From: Oceanospirillaceae bacterium
GTDB lineage: Bacteria; Pseudomonadota; Gammaproteobacteria; Pseudomonadales; Balneatricaceae
DNA: 9,139 nucleotides
Assembly (NCBI GenBank): GCA_023954795.1
Contig: JAGSHA010000109.1
Location: 1 to 9,139 of the forward strand
Reading direction: 5' to 3'
Shown: piece after piece, positions 7,137-9,139 of the stretch
Layout of the letters: the number at the start of each line of letters is the position of its first letter
Position numbering within the stretch: the stretch's first letter is position 1
The notes under the pieces: generated by a model
Told to the model about the DNA's origin: nothing
What the model saw: the letters and a program-made list of their open reading frames with translations, nothing else
The model's database searches: none
Program-made: the position numbers and the translations under genes

Positions 7137-8645
7137 TTAAGCGATCTCTTCAGCGATGATTTTCTTCCATTTAGCAGGACCCGTGTTGTGTACGGATTCA
7201 CCGTTCACATCCACTGCCACAGTCACTGGCATATCTTTTACGTCAAACTCGTAGATCGCTTCCATACCCATTTCAGGGAAGGCCAGCACTTCTGCGTTGG
7301 TGATCGCTTTAGAGACCAGATACGCAGCACCGCCAACAGCCATCAGGTATACCGACTGGTTGTCTTTGATGGCTTCAATCGCAACAGGACCACGCTCAGA
7401 CTTACCGATCATGCCCAGCAGGCCGGTGCTTTCAATCACCTGACGGGTGAACTTGTCCATACGGGTTGCCGTTGTTGGGCCAGCAGGGCCTACAACTTCA
7501 TCACCCACCGGATCAACCGGACCGACGTAGTAGATAAAGCGACCTTTCAGATCAACCGGCAGCTCTTCACCGTTGTTCAGCATCTCAACCATGCGTTTGT
7601 GAGCAGCATCACGACCGGTCAGCATCTTACCGTTCAGCAGAACGGTTTCGCCCGGCTTCCAGGATTTAACATCTTCTGGAGTCACTGTGTTCAGATCAAC
7701 GCGGCGAGTGCTTTCACCTACTTCGAAGGTCACTTCCGGCCACTCATCCAGACTTGGCGGTGTCAGCACAGCAGGGCCGTTACCGTTCAGTGTGAAGTGG
7801 GTGTGACGTGTCGCAGCACAGTTCGGAATCATGCATACCGGCAGCGATGCCGCGTGAGTTGGATAATCCATGATCTTCACGTCCAGAACAGTCGTCAGAC
7901 CACCCAGACCCTGCGCACCGATACCCAGGTTGTTAACCGCATCCATGATTTCCAGACGCAGCTCTTCAACGCGGTTCTGCGGACCGCGCTCACGCAGTTC
8001 ATGGATGTCGATCGGATCCATCAGGGATTCTTTCGCCAGTACTGCTGCTTTCTCTGCGGTACCACCGATACCCAGACCCAGCATACCCGGCGGACACCAG
8101 CCGGCACCCATGGTTGGGACAGTCTTAACAACCCAGTCGACAATGCTGTCGGATGGATTCAACATCACCATTTTGGATTTGTTCTCGGAGCCGCCGCCTT
8201 TCGCTGCGACATGAACTTCCACTTCGTCACCTTCTACGATTTCGTAGTGGATAACCGCTGGCGTGTTGTCTTTAGTGTTCTGACGTTTACCGGCAGGATC
8301 CGCCAGAATAGACGCACGCAGAACATTGTCGGGATGAGTGTATGCACGACGAACACCTTCGTTCACCATGTCGGTCACGCTCATTTTCGCGTCCCAGGTC
8401 ACGTTCATGCCCACTTTCAGGAAAACGGTAACGATACCGGTATCCTGACAGATTGGGCGCTGACCTTCCGCACACATGCGGGAGTTGATCAGAATCTGAG
8501 CCATCGCGTCTTTCGCCGCTGGGTTCTGCTCTTTCTGATACGCTTCGTGAACGCCCTGAACGAAATCGATCGGGTGATAGTAGGAGATAAACTGCAAGGC
8601 ATCAGCAACACTGCTGATGAAGTCGTCTTGGCGAATAACACTCAT
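7137..8645 (-). CDS. fumA: Fumarate hydratase class I, [4Fe-4S]-dependent
   Basis: 502 residues. It catalyses reversible hydration of fumarate to L-malate in the TCA cycle, in the cytoplasm. The N-terminal Fumerase domain (about 10-280) and C-terminal Fumerase_C domain (about 285-500) are fused, as in FumA/FumB. Three candidate cluster-ligand cysteines have the family spacing: C66 in PICQDTG, C184 in GWCPPG and C276 in IPNCAATRH. The segments GGGSENKSK (150-158), MLTGRDAAHKR (341-351) and VGPAGPTTATRMD (385-397) are also family hallmarks. It is somewhat shorter than E. coli FumA (548 residues), close to the length of Pseudomonas-type enzymes. The frame extends to an ATG at 8675, but I prefer the ATG at 8645: GGAG lies nine bases upstream, and MSVIRQDDFI fits the family start. 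The gene has no TTA, CTA or TCA codon between 7188 and 8645, which suggests strong codon selection and high expression. A tartrate dehydratase role is less likely for a fused protein. Confidence 0.96.
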   Translation of the reverse strand: MSVIRQDDFISSVADALQFISYYHPIDFVQGVHEAYQKEQNPAAKDAMAQILINSRMCAEGQRPICQDTGIVTVFLKVGMNVTWDAKMSVTDMVNEGVRRAYTHPDNVLRASILADPAGKRQNTKDNTPAVIHYEIVEGDEVEVHVAAKGGGSENKSKMVMLNPSDSIVDWVVKTVPTMGAGWCPPGMLGLGIGGTAEKAAVLAKESLMDPIDIHELRERGPQNRVEELRLEIMDAVNNLGIGAQGLGGLTTVLDVKIMDYPTHAASLPVCMIPNCAATRHTHFTLNGNGPAVLTPPSLDEWPEVTFEVGESTRRVDLNTVTPEDVKSWKPGETVLLNGKMLTGRDAAHKRMVEMLNNGEELPVDLKGRFIYYVGPVDPVGDEVVGPAGPTTATRMDKFTRQVIESTGLLGMIGKSERGPVAIEAIKDNQSVYLMAVGGAAYLVSKAITNAEVLAFPEMGMEAIYEFDVKDMPVTVAVDVNGESVHNTGPAKWKKIIAEEIA

Positions 8646-8731
8646 TCGGCGACACTCCAATTGGCTCTTTGTCATTAGGGTAACGGCTTGCTCCCATCAC
8701 TCATGGGGCAGATAGGAAGCGCCTATTAATA

Positions 8732-8757
8732 CAGTATTTTCAGACCGTATTGACAGA
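8732..8757. repeat. Imperfect 13-bp tandem repeat in the fumarase leader
   Basis: Two adjoining 13-base units, 8732-8744 and 8745-8757, agree at 10 of 13 positions around the shared core GTATT..CAGA. A small palindrome, AATACAGTATT (8728-8738), overlaps the first. On the minus strand the same stretch contains a possible second promoter (TTGTCT at 8755-8760, 17-bp spacer, weak -10 ATACTG at 8732-8737). It could be a regulator site; it does not match a motif I can name. Confidence 0.3.
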
Positions 8758-8792
8758 CAACCACCACAGGACCGCTTATTAGTTGTGGCGAG

Positions 8793-8821
8793 ATTATACA
8801 CTAATTGGAAAGTAATTCGGT
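8793..8821 (-). promoter_or_regulatory. Candidate promoter for fumarase
   Basis: A perfect TATAAT (8793-8798) on the minus strand, with a poor -35 (ACCGAA, 8816-8821) at 17-bp spacing. Transcription would begin near 8786 and give a leader of about 140 bases. The leader contains two short hairpins (ATAGG/CCTAT and CCCAT/ATGGG), neither resembling a riboswitch I recognise. Confidence 0.45.
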
Positions 8822-8866
8822 GCTCGGCATTAGTCTTAATTACTGCAGCGCGGAAGAACAATCAGG

Positions 8867-9139
8867 TCAGATAAACAGCGCCAGACAGTACCCCAACCCG
8901 AACACCAGAAACAGACGTCCAGTCAAAGGGGTCAGCGTCTTACGCTGAGTTTCATCCGCCTGAAGCAGACGGTAAGGAGGGAGTACACATAGCAAACTCG
9001 GCAACAGCGGCCAGAGCGACTGCAGCGCCCCGCTCCACCACAACACAATCGCTGAAAGATATGTCGCGACAACCATAACGAGATAGAGACCAGAGGCACG
9101 CGCATATCCGATCCTCACACTGAGCGTCGCGATATTATC
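8867..9139 (-). CDS. Probable UbiA/MenA-type prenyltransferase, C-terminal fragment (start outside window)
   Basis: The frame is open from the stop at 8867-8869 to the right edge, giving 90 residues with no need for an internal start; the GTG at 9116-9118 is just an internal Val. The visible part begins DNIATLSVRIGYARASGLY, which matches in style the TLxVRLGxxxAR segment after the second Asp-rich motif in MenA and other UbiA-family enzymes. Three hydrophobic stretches follow, ending TGRLFLVFGLGYCLALFI, again like MenA C-termini. These are inner-membrane enzymes that join a polyprenyl chain to an aromatic ring, for example in quinone synthesis. The catalytic Asp motifs lie outside the window, so the substrate is not readable and an unrelated membrane protein is possible. 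It ends 221 bp before the fumarase start on the same strand. Confidence 0.6.
   Translation of the reverse strand, partial: DNIATLSVRIGYARASGLYLVMVVATYLSAIVLWWSGALQSLWPLLPSLLCVLPPYRLLQADETQRKTLTPLTGRLFLVFGLGYCLALFI

Noticed and set aside
7188..8678. Plus-strand open frame of 496 codons opposite fumarase
   Set aside because: It is the exact codon-register antisense of a certain gene, rich in His, Thr, Gln and Arg with no recognisable domain, and is explained by missing TTA/CTA/TCA codons in fumarase.
8675..8704. Nine-codon mini-ORF (MSDGSKPLP) in the fumarase leader, overlapping an upstream ATG
   Set aside because: No ribosome-binding site, no run of regulatory codons, and the overlapped ATG is not the likely fumarase start.
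8693..8707. CCCAT/ATGGG hairpin in the fumarase leader as a riboswitch or attenuator
   Set aside because: The stem is only 5 bp, with no alternative pairing or T-run that would form a regulatory switch.

Overview
The window looks like chromosomal DNA of a free-living gammaproteobacterium, possibly a marine Oceanospirillales-type lineage; that placement rests only on protein style and is not firm. The reasons are about 50% GC, a fused class I fumarase, a large multi-PAS GGDEF-EAL protein, a HupT-like kinase and Gram-negative periplasmic proteins. I see no insertion sequence, phage gene, tRNA, rRNA or CRISPR array.

Layout, left to right. (1) Positions 1-950, minus strand: N-terminal two thirds of a PAS sensor histidine kinase of the HupT/HoxJ type, running off the left edge. 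(2) 1027-2415, minus: a 14-helix MFS transporter of the DHA2 (EmrB/QacA-like) kind, with a candidate promoter and an operator-like inverted repeat in front of it. (3) 2570-5980, minus: a membrane-anchored c-di-GMP enzyme with a periplasmic Cache-like sensor, three PAS domains, GGDEF and EAL, with both catalytic motif sets intact. (4) 5981-6251: a divergent intergenic region with a TATAAT for the c-di-GMP gene. (5) 6252-7046, plus: an exported family 3 solute-binding protein with no transporter genes beside it. (6) 7089-7116: a strong bidirectional terminator. (7) 7137-8645, minus: class I [4Fe-4S] fumarate hydratase. (8) 8646-8866: its leader and promoter region. (9) 8867-9139, minus: the C-terminal end of a probable UbiA/MenA-type prenyltransferase, running off the right edge.

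How the parts may work together. The kinase, the c-di-GMP protein and the binding protein are all signal-input components. The most interesting arrangement is the divergent pair of orphan binding protein and c-di-GMP enzyme with a periplasmic domain, since a soluble binding protein could feed ligand status to the membrane enzyme. This is inference from gene order only. Fumarase (TCA cycle) and the prenyltransferase (probably quinone synthesis) are metabolic genes that appear unrelated to the signalling block. Apart from that pair the window is ordinary core and accessory chromosome.
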